NCBI RefSeq assembly: GCF_000176015.1
Contig: NZ_ACYY01000030.1
Coordinates: forward strand, 1 to 39,796
Length of the DNA: 39,796 nucleotides
Source of the DNA: Rhodobacter ferrooxidans
GTDB lineage: Bacteria; Pseudomonadota; Alphaproteobacteria; Rhodobacterales; Rhodobacteraceae
Direction: 5' to 3'
Shown in pieces: positions 28,869 through 37,098 of the stretch (positions are counted from its first letter, which is position 1; each line of letters begins with the position of its first letter). A program made the position numbers and the translations under genes. Under the pieces are notes generated by a model. It had not been told where the DNA came from, ran no database searches, and saw only the letters and a list, made by a program, of their open reading frames with translations.

Positions 28869-29108
28869 TCATGGCGCGATCGTCACCAGGATCTTGCGCG
28901 AAAGCTCTTGCCCCAGCGCCAGCCGGGTTTCGCCCACCGCCACCACCAGCGGCCCCGCGCTGCCACCGCGGATCACCCGCAACTCGCGCCCGACCACGAT
29001 GCCAAGCTCGGTCATGCGACGCTGCATCTCGCGGCCGCCGATCAGGGCTGCAACGGCAACCGATGCGCCGGTTGGCGACAGCGCCAGGGGCTGAAAATGC
29101 GGGCTCAT
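28869..29108 (-). CDS. feoA: FeoA domain protein, first copy
   Basis: This 79-residue FeoA domain protein starts MSPHFQPLALSPTGASVAVAALIGG and contains RRMTELGIVVGRELRVIRGG. It differs substantially from feoA2, so the pair is an old duplication rather than a recent one. It is the first gene of the feo operon and its stop codon lies close to the feoA2 start. Iron-dependent control is expected, but I could not identify a convincing Fur or Irr site upstream. Confidence 0.88.
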   Translation of the reverse strand: MSPHFQPLALSPTGASVAVAALIGGREMQRRMTELGIVVGRELRVIRGGSAGPLVVAVGETRLALGQELSRKILVTIAP

Positions 29109-29249
29109 GCGACGACCGGCTCCAGGTGCGTCCAGCGGCTTGCTGGGATGAAGGTATTACCTACCATTTTAATCGGGAATGGCAAGCGGCCTTCCGTGAA
29201 GAAATTTCTGCCTGTGCCATCCCGTCCCGGAAGATACCTGTTGCGGGGA

Positions 29250-29453
29250 TCAATCCTCAAGCCAAAGTATTGGGATAATTCCGAAGCATGTCGGCACCTC
29301 GGCAACGGGCACCAGCATCTGGCGAGGTTCAAATCGGCTGGCGACGGTCAGCAAAACGCCGGTGGCAGCGCGGTTGGCGATGCAAACCACGTCGCGCCCG
29401 ATATTTGGGGCTGAAAAGACCATCCTGGTCGCATTTTCGAAGGCAAGCGCCAT
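29250..29453 (-). CDS. Possible small unidentified protein
   Basis: A 67-codon ATG-initiated frame reads MALAFENATRMVFSAPNIG at its start and LVPVAEVPTCFGIIPILW near its end. I do not recognise it. The third-codon GC bias is weaker than in neighbouring genes, and the ribosome-binding site (AAAG) is poor and close to the start. It could be a remnant of a gene, a small real gene read divergently from the antitoxin, or chance. Confidence 0.2.
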   Translation of the reverse strand: MALAFENATRMVFSAPNIGRDVVCIANRAATGVLLTVASRFEPRQMLVPVAEVPTCFGIIPILWLED

Positions 29454-29462
29454 CTTTACTCT

Positions 29463-29490
29463 TTCATATGGAATTATTGCGCACTATATT
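29463..29490 (+). promoter_or_regulatory. Candidate promoter of the toxin-antitoxin operon
   Basis: A good -10 hexamer TATATT (29485-29490) lies 22 bases before the antitoxin ATG, with a weak -35 TTCATA (29463-29468) 16 bp upstream. TGCGCA sits between them. Xre-type antitoxins usually bind and repress such promoters. Confidence 0.4.
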
Positions 29491-29511
29491 TTCACCAGAC
29501 AAGAGGGAACC

Positions 29512-29892
29512 ATGACACGCCGGCACAATCTTGCCCCTGCCCCCGATCGCAATGCGGTCCTGACCAAGGCCATGCTTCGTGCCGCCGAGCGGCTGGGCCT
29601 GTCCGGTCGCCAGCTTGCCGAAATCGTCGGTGTTTCCGAAGCCACGGTGTCGCGCCTCAGGCGCGGCGAGGCGACACTCGAGGCCGGGTCGAAACCTTTT
29701 GAACTGGCAGCGCTACTGGTGCGCGCTTTCCGCTCGCTTGATGCCATCACCGGCGGCGACGAGGCGGTTGCCCGCATATGGATGACGGCGGCCAACGCGG
29801 CGCTTGCCACACCGCCAATCGAACGAATGGCGACAGTGCAGGGGCTTGTCGATGTCACGACCTATCTTGACGCCCGCCGCGCTGCGGTCTGA
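29512..29892 (+). CDS. Xre/MbcA/ParS-type antitoxin
   Basis: This 126-residue protein begins with a helix-turn-helix (RLGLSGRQLAEIVGVSEATV, about residues 28-47). It ends in the ParS/MbcA toxin-binding region (LVRAFRSLDAITGGDEAVARIWM, then the ATPPIERMATVQGLVDVTTYLD segment). It should neutralise the RES toxin encoded next and repress the operon. GAGGG lies just before the ATG at 29512. The gene overlaps the toxin gene by 41 bases, so synthesis of the two is coupled. Confidence 0.9.
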   Translation: MTRRHNLAPAPDRNAVLTKAMLRAAERLGLSGRQLAEIVGVSEATVSRLRRGEATLEAGSKPFELAALLVRAFRSLDAITGGDEAVARIWMTAANAALATPPIERMATVQGLVDVTTYLDARRAAV

Positions 29893-30628
29893 AACGCGGC
29901 CCTACACCGGCCCCGCATGGCGGTTTGTCGAGGCCCAGCACCGGGTTTCGACCCTGAAACTTGTTGACAGCCTCGCTGAACAGGCGGCGCTGGAGGACAT
30001 TCTTGAGGATACCAAGCCACCGGTGCCGGATGCGTGTCGCAGCCTTGATTACCTGCTGTCCACGCCGTTCCGCTATCGCCCCTATCCAGGCGGTTCACGG
30101 TTCCGCCGCGCCGGCTTGACGCCCGGCGTCTGGTATGGCGCCGAACGGCCCGAGACAGCGGCGGCGGAGATGGTCTTTTATCGGTTCCTCTTCTACGCCG
30201 AGAGCCCGGCGACGCCGTTCCCCGATGATGCCGCAGAATACACCGCCTTTTGCGTCGATCTGGCAACAGCGGTTTCGTTGGACCTGACAACCGGTGCGCT
30301 TGCCGCAGGTCACGACCTCTGGACCCATCTGACCGACTACGCCCCCTGCCAACATCTTGCCGACACGGCCCGCGAGATCGGGGCCGAGGTCATCCGCTAT
30401 ACATCGGTCCGCGACCCTCAGAACGGCGCAAACCTTGCGGTGCTGACCTGCAGTGCCTTCGCAGCACCGCAGCCGGTGGACCGCCAGACCTGGCGCATCC
30501 GCATCGGCCAGAGCGGCGCGCAGGCCATCCGCGAGCACCCGAGGCTTGGCCTCGAGTTCCGGCGCGGAACGTTCGGCCCTGATCCGCGCCTGACGGACAT
30601 GATCTGGGACCGCCCGCGCGCCAGATAG
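29852..30628 (+). CDS. RES-domain toxin (MbcT-like NAD-consuming family)
   Basis: This 258-residue protein has the RES-domain pattern: WRFVEAQHR near residues 23-31, GVWYGAERPETAAAEMVFYR at 92-111 with the expected glutamates, and IRYTSVRDP with Ser185. RES toxins such as MbcT of Mycobacterium tuberculosis deplete NAD+ by phosphorolysis or hydrolysis. It is longer than the smallest RES toxins but within the family range. The ATG at 29852, with GGGG upstream, lies inside the antitoxin gene in another frame. Antitoxin-first order and overlap are typical. Confidence 0.88.
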   Translation: MSRPILTPAALRSETRPYTGPAWRFVEAQHRVSTLKLVDSLAEQAALEDILEDTKPPVPDACRSLDYLLSTPFRYRPYPGGSRFRRAGLTPGVWYGAERPETAAAEMVFYRFLFYAESPATPFPDDAAEYTAFCVDLATAVSLDLTTGALAAGHDLWTHLTDYAPCQHLADTAREIGAEVIRYTSVRDPQNGANLAVLTCSAFAAPQPVDRQTWRIRIGQSGAQAIREHPRLGLEFRRGTFGPDPRLTDMIWDRPRAR

Positions 30629-30749
30629 CCCACGCCGGTTGGGGATCATCCGCGCGCAGAGCGGCTGGCCCATCGGCGGCATCACACCCGCATCGAAATT
30701 GGAAATGGCCGCGTGAGCGCCAAGGGTTCACCCCGCTGAAAATGGGGGA

Positions 30750-32609
30750 TCACCCAAATCGGACCCGTTCTTCGCCCGACAAGCCGCCTTGATCGCACGG
30801 GCGTGCGGCGCGCATTGCCGCGGAGACCGCCAGGAAGGCGGGATGGCTGGCGATCTCCGCCAGATCAAGCGGCGCGCGGCGCTGCCAGTTGGGATGCGCG
30901 TCAATCGTGCCGGGCACGTTTGTGGCGGCCTCTGGCCCCACCAGATCGGCCAGCCGCACCCCGACCAGCCGCGAGCGCGTGGCGGCCAGAAAGCCATGTG
31001 TGGCCAGCAGCACGGCGTTGCTCAGAACCGGGGCTGCGGCATCCTCGGCCCCGGGCGGCAGGTGGCCGCCGTCGATCAGGGCATTGACCAGCGCCACCCG
31101 CTCGTCGGCGCGCCGGGCCAGATCGGCCGCGGCCTTGGCGTCGCTGATCAGGCCGTAGCGCTGCCGTGCCGCGATATCGTCGGCTTTCCACCAGGCCGCC
31201 AGCGTGGGCAGATCATGGGTCGAAAGGCAGGCCAGCGCCAGTTCCGGCCAGGCGGAGGCGCGATCGAACATGCCCCATTCTTGCGCAAAATACAGGATGC
31301 GCATGGTCAGAATACCGGCTTGCCCCAGAAGCGCGCGGAACCCCGGCGGCACCCAGCCCAGGTCTTCACCGATCATCACCGCCCCCCGCGCGCGCGCCTC
31401 TTCGGCCACGATGCGCAAAAGATCGGCAAACGGATAGGCCAGATGCGTGCCTTCCGCGGCCGGGTGGTCTTTCGGGATCAGGAACAACTGGCGCAGCGCC
31501 ATCGCATGGTCGATGCGCAACGCCCCGGCATAGTCCAGTTGCGCACCGATCAGCGCCCGGAACGGCTCCCAGCCGCGCTCGGCCAGCGCCACCGGCGAAG
31601 GGGCTGCCAGCGCCCAGTTCTGCCCACCTTGCGAAAACACGTCGGGCGGGGCGCCCACTTCCAGCCCGTGCAGCGTCAGCCCGGGGTCGGACCAGGTGGC
31701 TGACCCATCGGGCGCCTCGCCCACCGCCAGATCAAGATAAAGCCCGATACCCATGCCCGCAGCCTGTGCCGCCATTTGCGCCGCCGCAAGCTGGCGCGCG
31801 GCAAGCCATTGCAGCCACAGATGAAAGCGCACCCGGTCCTGCGCTTGGGCCTGCGCCTGCGCCTGCGCGGCAAAGGCCGCCACCTCGGGGCTTTCGACCG
31901 CCTGCCATGCGGCCGGCCAACTGGTCCAGCGCGCGCCATGGCCTTGGGCGACCATCGCCTCGGACAGCGCCTCGAACAGCGCGTGGCGATAGAGCATCTG
32001 GCCTTTTTCGGTGCAGAAATCGTTAAAATCAGCTTGCGCCCAGCGCCCGGCATCGAACGGGCTGGCCGCAAACACCGCGGCCAGCGCCTCCAGCTTGGCG
32101 GCGGCAACCCGGGGATAGTCCACCAGATCGGCCGCCCGCAGCTTTTTCAGCCCGGCCGGGGCCCTGGCCTTGCCGGGCAGGTCGTCCATGGCAATGTAAA
32201 GCACGTTCAGAAAGCGCCGGTTCGACGGCGTGAACGGACTGTACCGCTCCGGCTCGGCCGCAAACAGCGCGTGCAGCGGGTTGACGCCCAGGAAATCGGC
32301 CCCCGCCGCCGCGGCAATGCGCGCAAGCCGGGCTAGGTCGGCAAAGTCGCCAATTCCCCAGCCGCGCGCCGAGCGCAACTCGTAAAGCTGGCAGAACAGC
32401 CCCCAGGCTGGCCGCTGCGGCACCGGGCAGGACCCGGCGCTGGCCGGGTCGGCAGAAAAGTCCGGCACGCTGCCAAAGTCGGGGGCTTCGGGGTTGATGC
32501 CCAGCGCCGCCAGCAGCGCCCGCTTGGTGCCTTCGGGCACCGCGCGCCCGTCGTAACCGGTGGTGATGCCCGCCCGCCAGCAGATCGGATCAATCCCGTT
32601 CTCGCTCAT
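30750..32609 (-). CDS. malQ: 4-alpha-glucanotransferase (amylomaltase, GH77)
   Basis: This 619-residue enzyme transfers maltosyl and longer glucan segments in maltodextrin and glycogen breakdown. GH77 landmarks are SARGWGIGDFADL, SPFTPSNRRFLNVLYI, the nucleophile in LRIDHAMALRQLF, the acid/base region VMIGEDLGWVPP, and CLSTHDLPTLAAWW with the third acidic residue. A run of five Ala-Gln units (encoded by a hexanucleotide repeat at 31839-31868) lies in the middle. The ATG at 32609 overlaps the stop of a six-codon frame created by a 17-bp duplication. No glycogen genes are adjacent. Confidence 0.93.
   Translation of the reverse strand: MSENGIDPICWRAGITTGYDGRAVPEGTKRALLAALGINPEAPDFGSVPDFSADPASAGSCPVPQRPAWGLFCQLYELRSARGWGIGDFADLARLARIAAAAGADFLGVNPLHALFAAEPERYSPFTPSNRRFLNVLYIAMDDLPGKARAPAGLKKLRAADLVDYPRVAAAKLEALAAVFAASPFDAGRWAQADFNDFCTEKGQMLYRHALFEALSEAMVAQGHGARWTSWPAAWQAVESPEVAAFAAQAQAQAQAQDRVRFHLWLQWLAARQLAAAQMAAQAAGMGIGLYLDLAVGEAPDGSATWSDPGLTLHGLEVGAPPDVFSQGGQNWALAAPSPVALAERGWEPFRALIGAQLDYAGALRIDHAMALRQLFLIPKDHPAAEGTHLAYPFADLLRIVAEEARARGAVMIGEDLGWVPPGFRALLGQAGILTMRILYFAQEWGMFDRASAWPELALACLSTHDLPTLAAWWKADDIAARQRYGLISDAKAAADLARRADERVALVNALIDGGHLPPGAEDAAAPVLSNAVLLATHGFLAATRSRLVGVRLADLVGPEAATNVPGTIDAHPNWQRRAPLDLAEIASHPAFLAVSAAMRAARPCDQGGLSGEERVRFG
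31839..31868. repeat. Hexanucleotide repeat inside malQ
   Basis: Five copies of a GCCTGC-type unit, most of them exact, encode alternating Ala and Gln in malQ. Such a run can slip by whole units without breaking the frame. Confidence 0.7.
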
Positions 32610-32643
32610 GCCCCGTTCTCGCTCATGCCGTCTCCTGCCGCGC
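32607..32643 (-). promoter_or_regulatory. 17-bp tandem duplication at the malQ start, six-codon upstream frame
   Basis: The minus strand has the strong site AGGAGA followed by ATGAGCGAGAACGGG (starting at 32626) and then the same 15 bases again at 32609. The first copy reads M-S-E-N-G-A-stop, and its TGA overlaps the second ATG as ATGA. The best ribosome-binding site therefore serves the six-codon frame, and MalQ itself would be made mainly by re-initiation. Confidence 0.8.
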
Positions 32644-32819
32644 AGCCGCCCTGTCCGTTTGCGGCACATAACATGGCCGCGGCGCCGGGGTAAGCTCCGC
32701 CGCCCAGCAGTCCTCTGCTTGGGGGGGAGCGGCATCAACCCCTCGCTGGCGCGCGATTGACGATGTGTCCAATTGGCGGTGGGCTCCATCGCCATCCTCG
32801 GCAATGCGACAGAGGTCGC

Positions 32820-34400
32820 TCAGGTGCGGCGATGCGTCGGCACGGGGCCGCGAAAGGTGATCTGTCGCGCCAGCCAGCAGCCAAGCGTCAGCCCTTCGAC
32901 CGCCCCGCTTGCATCGCGGCAGACATGCAGCGTCCACTCTCCCGGCGGCGCGGCATCCATCGCGCGGCGGCTTGTCACCGCCCAGAGATCCTGCGCCAGC
33001 GGATACATCCGCTCCATCGGGCCGGCGCCCAAGCGGCCATCGAAGCCGACATGGGCCGCACCGTCCCGCGCCTCGATGTCCAGCGTCGTCCCGAGGGCGT
33101 CGCACCAGTAGCGCCCGGCGATCGGGGTCGCGTCCGCGCGGTCAAGCGGCACCAGCCGTTCCGCGCGGACCGTCAGGTTTTCGGTCTGACGCTCCATGAC
33201 CAGCAGATCGCCCTCGCGGCGCAACACAAGGCCGGGGGCTTCGGCACGGGTTTCGCTTGTCGGTGTCAGCACGACGGGAGAGGCGGCATAGTCCAGCCGC
33301 ACCCCGGCGGGCACATCGCGGGTGCGCAGGAACAGGGCCCGCTCACGGTCCAGCCATAGCCCATCCCAACCCTGCCCGGGCACAGGAACAGGCGGCGGCG
33401 GTGCGCCAAGCGCCGCCGCCATCACCGCTTCGGCCGCGCGCATGGCACTGGCCTCGTGGTTGAAGATCACCACAACGGACAGCCGCTCTGCCGCCACATG
33501 CAGCCGGAACGAACAAAAGCCCCTGACCCCGCCGCCGTGGCCGGTCAGATCGTGCCCGGCCTGGCGATAGCGCCGCAAGCCATAGCCATAGGGGGCAGAG
33601 GTGCCATCGGCAAAGCGGACCGGGGCGGTGAGGCGCCGGTAAAGCCCTGCCGGATCGTCGCGCGTCGCGTCGATGTGCCGTTCCCATGCCAGCATGTCGT
33701 CCAGCGATGCGGAAACGCCGGAATCCCCAAACCAGGTGATCGCGCTTTCGGCGGGCAGGAAACCCACCTCGTCATTGCCCTCATAGCCGACAACCCCGTC
33801 GATCCGCTCGGCCATGTCGGTTGCAAGGCGGGCGGTCGGCATCCCGGCCGGGCGGAAGATGCGCTGGTCAAGAAGGTCAGCGAAATCCCGCCCGGTGGCT
33901 TGGCGGATCAATTCGGCCAGCAAGCGGAAATTGCTGTTGGAATAGGAATAATGCGCGCCCGGCGGGAACTGCCCGTCCTGTGCCTGCGCCAGAAGCGCCA
34001 GACCGTCCGCCGCGGTAAACCGACCCTCGGGGGCCGCGCCCTGCAAGACGGTCAACGCCCAGTAGTCGCGCAGGCCGGACTGGTTGTGGCAAAGCTGCGC
34101 CACACTGGGCAGCGGCCCCCGGAAGCCGGGCAAGAGCCCCGGCAGCAGCGGTGCAAGCACCTCGGGGTCATCGAACAGATCCAGCAGCAGCGCGCAGGTC
34201 ATCTGTTTCGAGATCGAACAGATCGGCATCCGTCTGGCGGGCGTCATCGGCAGCCGGGCCGCCATGTCGGCAAAACCCCAGGCACGGCGGGCGATCACCT
34301 GCCCCTGATGGACCACGCCCGCCACGCCGGCGGGGCCGCGATACTGGCCGGGCAGCAGGTCCAGCGCCCGCTCCAGCGCTTGCAAGTCAATTCCGGTCAT
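32820..34400 (-). CDS. dap: D-stereospecific aminopeptidase (S12 family)
   Basis: This 526-residue protein matches Ochrobactrum D-aminopeptidase (520 residues) in length and active site. Ser62 and Lys65 lie in CSISKQ, Tyr153 and Asn155 in YSYSN, and His288 in GHGGG. Published catalytic residues of the Ochrobactrum enzyme are Ser62, Lys65, Tyr153 and His287, so the ATG at 34400 is well supported. The two C-terminal beta-barrel domains are present. It releases N-terminal D-amino acids such as D-alanine from small peptides. There is no signal peptide. It follows a YkuD gene by 11 bases in the ABC-transporter cluster. Confidence 0.88.
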   Translation of the reverse strand: MTGIDLQALERALDLLPGQYRGPAGVAGVVHQGQVIARRAWGFADMAARLPMTPARRMPICSISKQMTCALLLDLFDDPEVLAPLLPGLLPGFRGPLPSVAQLCHNQSGLRDYWALTVLQGAAPEGRFTAADGLALLAQAQDGQFPPGAHYSYSNSNFRLLAELIRQATGRDFADLLDQRIFRPAGMPTARLATDMAERIDGVVGYEGNDEVGFLPAESAITWFGDSGVSASLDDMLAWERHIDATRDDPAGLYRRLTAPVRFADGTSAPYGYGLRRYRQAGHDLTGHGGGVRGFCSFRLHVAAERLSVVVIFNHEASAMRAAEAVMAAALGAPPPPVPVPGQGWDGLWLDRERALFLRTRDVPAGVRLDYAASPVVLTPTSETRAEAPGLVLRREGDLLVMERQTENLTVRAERLVPLDRADATPIAGRYWCDALGTTLDIEARDGAAHVGFDGRLGAGPMERMYPLAQDLWAVTSRRAMDAAPPGEWTLHVCRDASGAVEGLTLGCWLARQITFRGPVPTHRRT

Positions 34401-34411
34401 GGCTGTTCCCG

Positions 34412-34927
34412 TCAGGCCCCTTCGCGGAAGCAAAGCCGCGTGTCCGGGCGGGCCTGCGCCAGAAATTCCAGCATGTCGGCCAGCTTCAGCGAGGCGCAGC
34501 CGGCGGTGGCGCCGTAGCCTGCGCTTGCAACATGCAGGAAGATCGCGCTGCCCGCACCCGGCACGACCGGATCGTCATTCTGGCCAAGCACGACGACGAT
34601 GTCGTAAAGATCGTCCTTGCGCCACATTTCCTCATGGCTGGCGGAGAAGGGAAGCTTGACGGGGCGGTTGTAGGCAAGGTGATCCGGTGCATCGCACCAG
34701 CCGTCATCTTCGGCAATGACCCTGGTCGGAAACACCGAAACCGGCGCCGCGGCCAGTTTGTCGGCCCGGTAAAGCACGGCACGGATCGGCCAGCAGCCGA
34801 TCGGGCTAACGCCGTCGCCCTCGGCCCGCTTGACGGCGATGCCGCTGCGGCCGACCGCCGCGCGCCAGATCCTGTCGCCGTAGCGCGCCTGCCATATGTC
34901 GCCCTGCCGGGTCACGATCAGGTCCAT
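34412..34927 (-). CDS. Signal-less YkuD-domain protein, possible cytoplasmic L,D-carboxypeptidase
   Basis: This 171-residue protein has the YkuD catalytic signature: His132 in IFLHVASAGYGATAGCASL and Cys144 twelve residues later. The N-terminus (MDLIVTRQGDIWQARYGDR) carries no signal peptide or membrane anchor, unlike cell-wall L,D-transpeptidases. Small cytoplasmic YkuD proteins such as ElsL of Acinetobacter act as L,D-carboxypeptidases in peptidoglycan recycling. A D-aminopeptidase downstream and a peptide importer upstream fit that. GAGGAAGAC gives the start at 34927. Confidence 0.75.
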   Translation of the reverse strand: MDLIVTRQGDIWQARYGDRIWRAAVGRSGIAVKRAEGDGVSPIGCWPIRAVLYRADKLAAAPVSVFPTRVIAEDDGWCDAPDHLAYNRPVKLPFSASHEEMWRKDDLYDIVVVLGQNDDPVVPGAGSAIFLHVASAGYGATAGCASLKLADMLEFLAQARPDTRLCFREGA

Positions 34928-34937
34928 GTCTTCCTCT

Positions 34938-35942
34938 TCAGCCGTCCAGCGGGAAATGGCAGGCCACGGCGCGGCCGTCCAGGGTCTGCAAGACCGGATC
35001 CTCGACCCGGCAAATGTCACGCGCAAAGGGGCAGCGGGTATGGAACCGGCAGCCCTTGGGCAAGTTCATCGGACTGGGAATCTCGCCCTGCAGCATCGGC
35101 CGCTCGCGCCCGCGCTGGCGCGGATCGGGGCGCGGCACCGCTGCCATCAAAAGCATCGAATAGGGATGCAGTGGCCGGGCGAACAACTCTTCGGTCGTGG
35201 CCAGTTCGACCAGACGGCCAAGGAACATCACCCCCACCCGGTCAGCGAACTGGCGCACCACGGCAAGGTCGTGGGTGATGAAGAAATAGGTCAGATTCAA
35301 CTGATCCTGCAGGTCGGTCAGCAGGTTAAGCACCTGCGCCTGGATCGAGACGTCCAGCGCCGAGACGGATTCGTCGCAAACCACGAAATCGGGCTTGTTC
35401 GCCAAGGCGCGCGCGATGCCGATCCTTTGCCGCTGGCCACCGGAAAACTGGTGGGGATAGCTGCGCAGATATTGCTGCCGCAGACCCACCATCTCCAGCA
35501 GTTCGGCACAGCGGTCGCGGATTTCCACCGGCGAGCCATAGCCGTGGCTGCGCAAGGGTTCGGCCAGGATCTGTTCGATCCGCATACGGGGGTTCAACGA
35601 GGCATAGGGGTCCTGGAACACGATCTGCAGTTTCTTGCGCAGCCCGCGCATGGCGGCTTCGCCCAAGCCCGTCAGATCGGTGCCGCGATAGTGGATGCTG
35701 CCCGAGGTCGGTTCCTGAAGCCGCAGCATCACCCGGCCGAGGGTGGTCTTGCCACAACCGGATTCGCCCACCAGAGCAAAGGTCTCGCGGGCGCGGATGT
35801 CCAGCGTCACACCATCGACGGCGCGCACCATGCGGGGTGGACCGCCAAGGATGCCGCCACCGACCGGATAGTGCTTGGTCAATGCCCGGGTTGACATCAC
35901 GATGTCGGCGCCGGGGGCAAGGTCTTTGGCGGGCATTGTCAT
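34938..35942 (-). CDS. dppF: Dipeptide/oligopeptide ABC transporter ATP-binding protein, DppF type
   Basis: This 334-residue ATPase is complete: Walker [10 protein letters not shown] near residue 59, Q-loop [12 protein letters not shown], signature [15 protein letters not shown], Walker B FVVCDES and H-loop ITHDL. The C-terminal extension has [11 protein letters not shown] with cysteines, as in DppF/OppF proteins, which may hold an iron-sulfur cluster. It would energise import of small peptides together with a DppD partner, but that partner is truncated here. Its start overlaps the stop of the upstream fusion gene. Confidence 0.95.
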   Translation of the reverse strand: MTMPAKDLAPGADIVMSTRALTKHYPVGGGILGGPPRMVRAVDGVTLDIRARETFALVGESGCGKTTLGRVMLRLQEPTSGSIHYRGTDLTGLGEAAMRGLRKKLQIVFQDPYASLNPRMRIEQILAEPLRSHGYGSPVEIRDRCAELLEMVGLRQQYLRSYPHQFSGGQRQRIGIARALANKPDFVVCDESVSALDVSIQAQVLNLLTDLQDQLNLTYFFITHDLAVVRQFADRVGVMFLGRLVELATTEELFARPLHPYSMLLMAAVPRPDPRQRGRERPMLQGEIPSPMNLPKGCRFHTRCPFARDICRVEDPVLQTLDGRAVACHFPLDG

Positions 35943-36967
35943 GTGCGGTCACCGGGCGGCAGGGCATCCGGCCCGGCGTGCAGCCAGCAGCGCGCAACAT
36001 GGGCATCGCCTATGCTTGCCATGTCCGGGGCCTGTTGACGGCAAACCGGCAGCGCCTCGCCGCAGCGCGGATTGAACCGGCAGCCCGGTGGCAGCCTGGC
36101 CAGATTGGGAACCATGCCGGGAATCGACGGCATCTTCCGCCCCATCCGCGGCTCGGTCGCCCGCGGGATCGAGGCCAGCAAGCCGCGCGTGTAGGGGTGC
36201 GAGGGCCGCTCGAACAGATCGAACACATCGGCCTGCTCGACGATCTGGCCGGCATACATCACGTTCACCTCCTCACACATCTCGGCAATGATGCCAAGAT
36301 CATGGGTAATCAGGATGATCGAGGTTCCCACCCGGTCGCGCAGCTCGCGCATCAGCCGCAGGATCTGCGCTTGCGTGGTCACGTCCAGCGCGGTGGTCGG
36401 CTCGTCGGCGATCAGCAGTTTCGGCTCGCAGATCAGGCCCATGGCGATCATCGCGCGCTGGCGCAGGCCGCCGGACAACTGGTGCGGATAGGCGTCCAGC
36501 CGCGCCTCGGGTTCGGGGATGCCGACCAGCGCCGACCAGAAGATCGGCATCGACACGCCAAGCAGCGAAAAGCCCATGAAGAAACGGTCAACGAAACTGT
36601 CACGCCGCACCGCCGACAGGATGCCCGCAGGGATGCCGACCACCCACGAAACCAGCGCCGCACTGACCGCCAGCACCAGCGTGTTGGGAAAGGCCTTCAG
36701 GATAAGATCGGTCACCGGGCGGTTCAGCTTGATGGAATTGCCCAGATCGCCCTGCACGGCGTTCCACAGAAAGCTGAGGTAGCGGCTGACCAGCGGATCA
36801 TCGAGATGCATCTGCTCTCGCACCCGCGCAATGACTTCGGGGCTGGCATGTTCCTTCATCATCAGCGCGATCGGGTCGCCGGGAACCACATTCAGCATGA
36901 TGAACAAGATCAGCGTGATCCCGATCAGCACCGGGATCGACGCGAGCATACGTCTGAACGCAAACAT
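35939..36967 (-). pseudogene. In-frame chimera of dppB (N-terminal half) and dppD (C-terminal half)
   Basis: The 342-residue frame begins as a DppB permease (MFAFRRMLASIPVLIG, NVVPGDP and two or three membrane spans, up to SMPIFWSALV at about residue 148). It then continues directly as the second half of DppD ([31 protein letters not shown] and the cysteine-bearing C-terminus). The dppC gene, the 3' half of dppB and the Walker A half of dppD are missing. The protein cannot be a working permease or ATPase. At the junction a 10-base unit (GCCGACCAGC/A on the plus strand) is tandemly repeated at 36521-36540, which suggests recombination at short homology. Confidence 0.9.
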
Positions 36968-37057
36968 CAACATCCGTGGAATGCTCTTTCTGCGGCGCCC
37001 GCAAGATGCGGGGGGCGGGGCGGAAGGGCGACCTTGACACAAGTCAGGCAGGGGGAA

Positions 37058-37088
37058 CCGGGGTGCGCAACCGCTTTGCGCACCCCGG
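37058..37088 (-). terminator. Strong hairpin between dppA and dppB
   Basis: A perfect 13-bp stem (CCGGGGTGCGCAA against TTGCGCACCCCGG) with a 5-base loop follows the dppA stop codon by 11 bases. It has no U-run. Such hairpins after binding-protein genes protect the upstream mRNA, so that more binding protein than permease is made. Confidence 0.7.
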
Positions 37089-37098
37089 CAAGGGGCCT

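Larger units (their letters stand above)
29109..29511. other. 403-base divergent gap between the feo operon and the toxin-antitoxin pair
   Basis: This gap is less GC-rich than its surroundings. Near feoA1 the minus strand has GGTAGGTAATACC, containing a TAATAC -10-like hexamer but no good -35. Near the antitoxin is an AT-rich promoter region. A 67-codon open frame on the minus strand is listed separately with low confidence. No RNA gene or repeat is apparent. Confidence 0.5.

Noticed and set aside
30629-30749. Terminator between the convergent RES toxin and malQ genes
   Set aside because: Only an imperfect match to the fusA-tuf repeat (GGGTTCACCCCGC) is present, with no convincing stem and no U-run.
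31839-31868. Contingency locus in malQ
   Set aside because: The repeat unit is six bases, so changes in copy number keep the reading frame and cannot switch the gene off.
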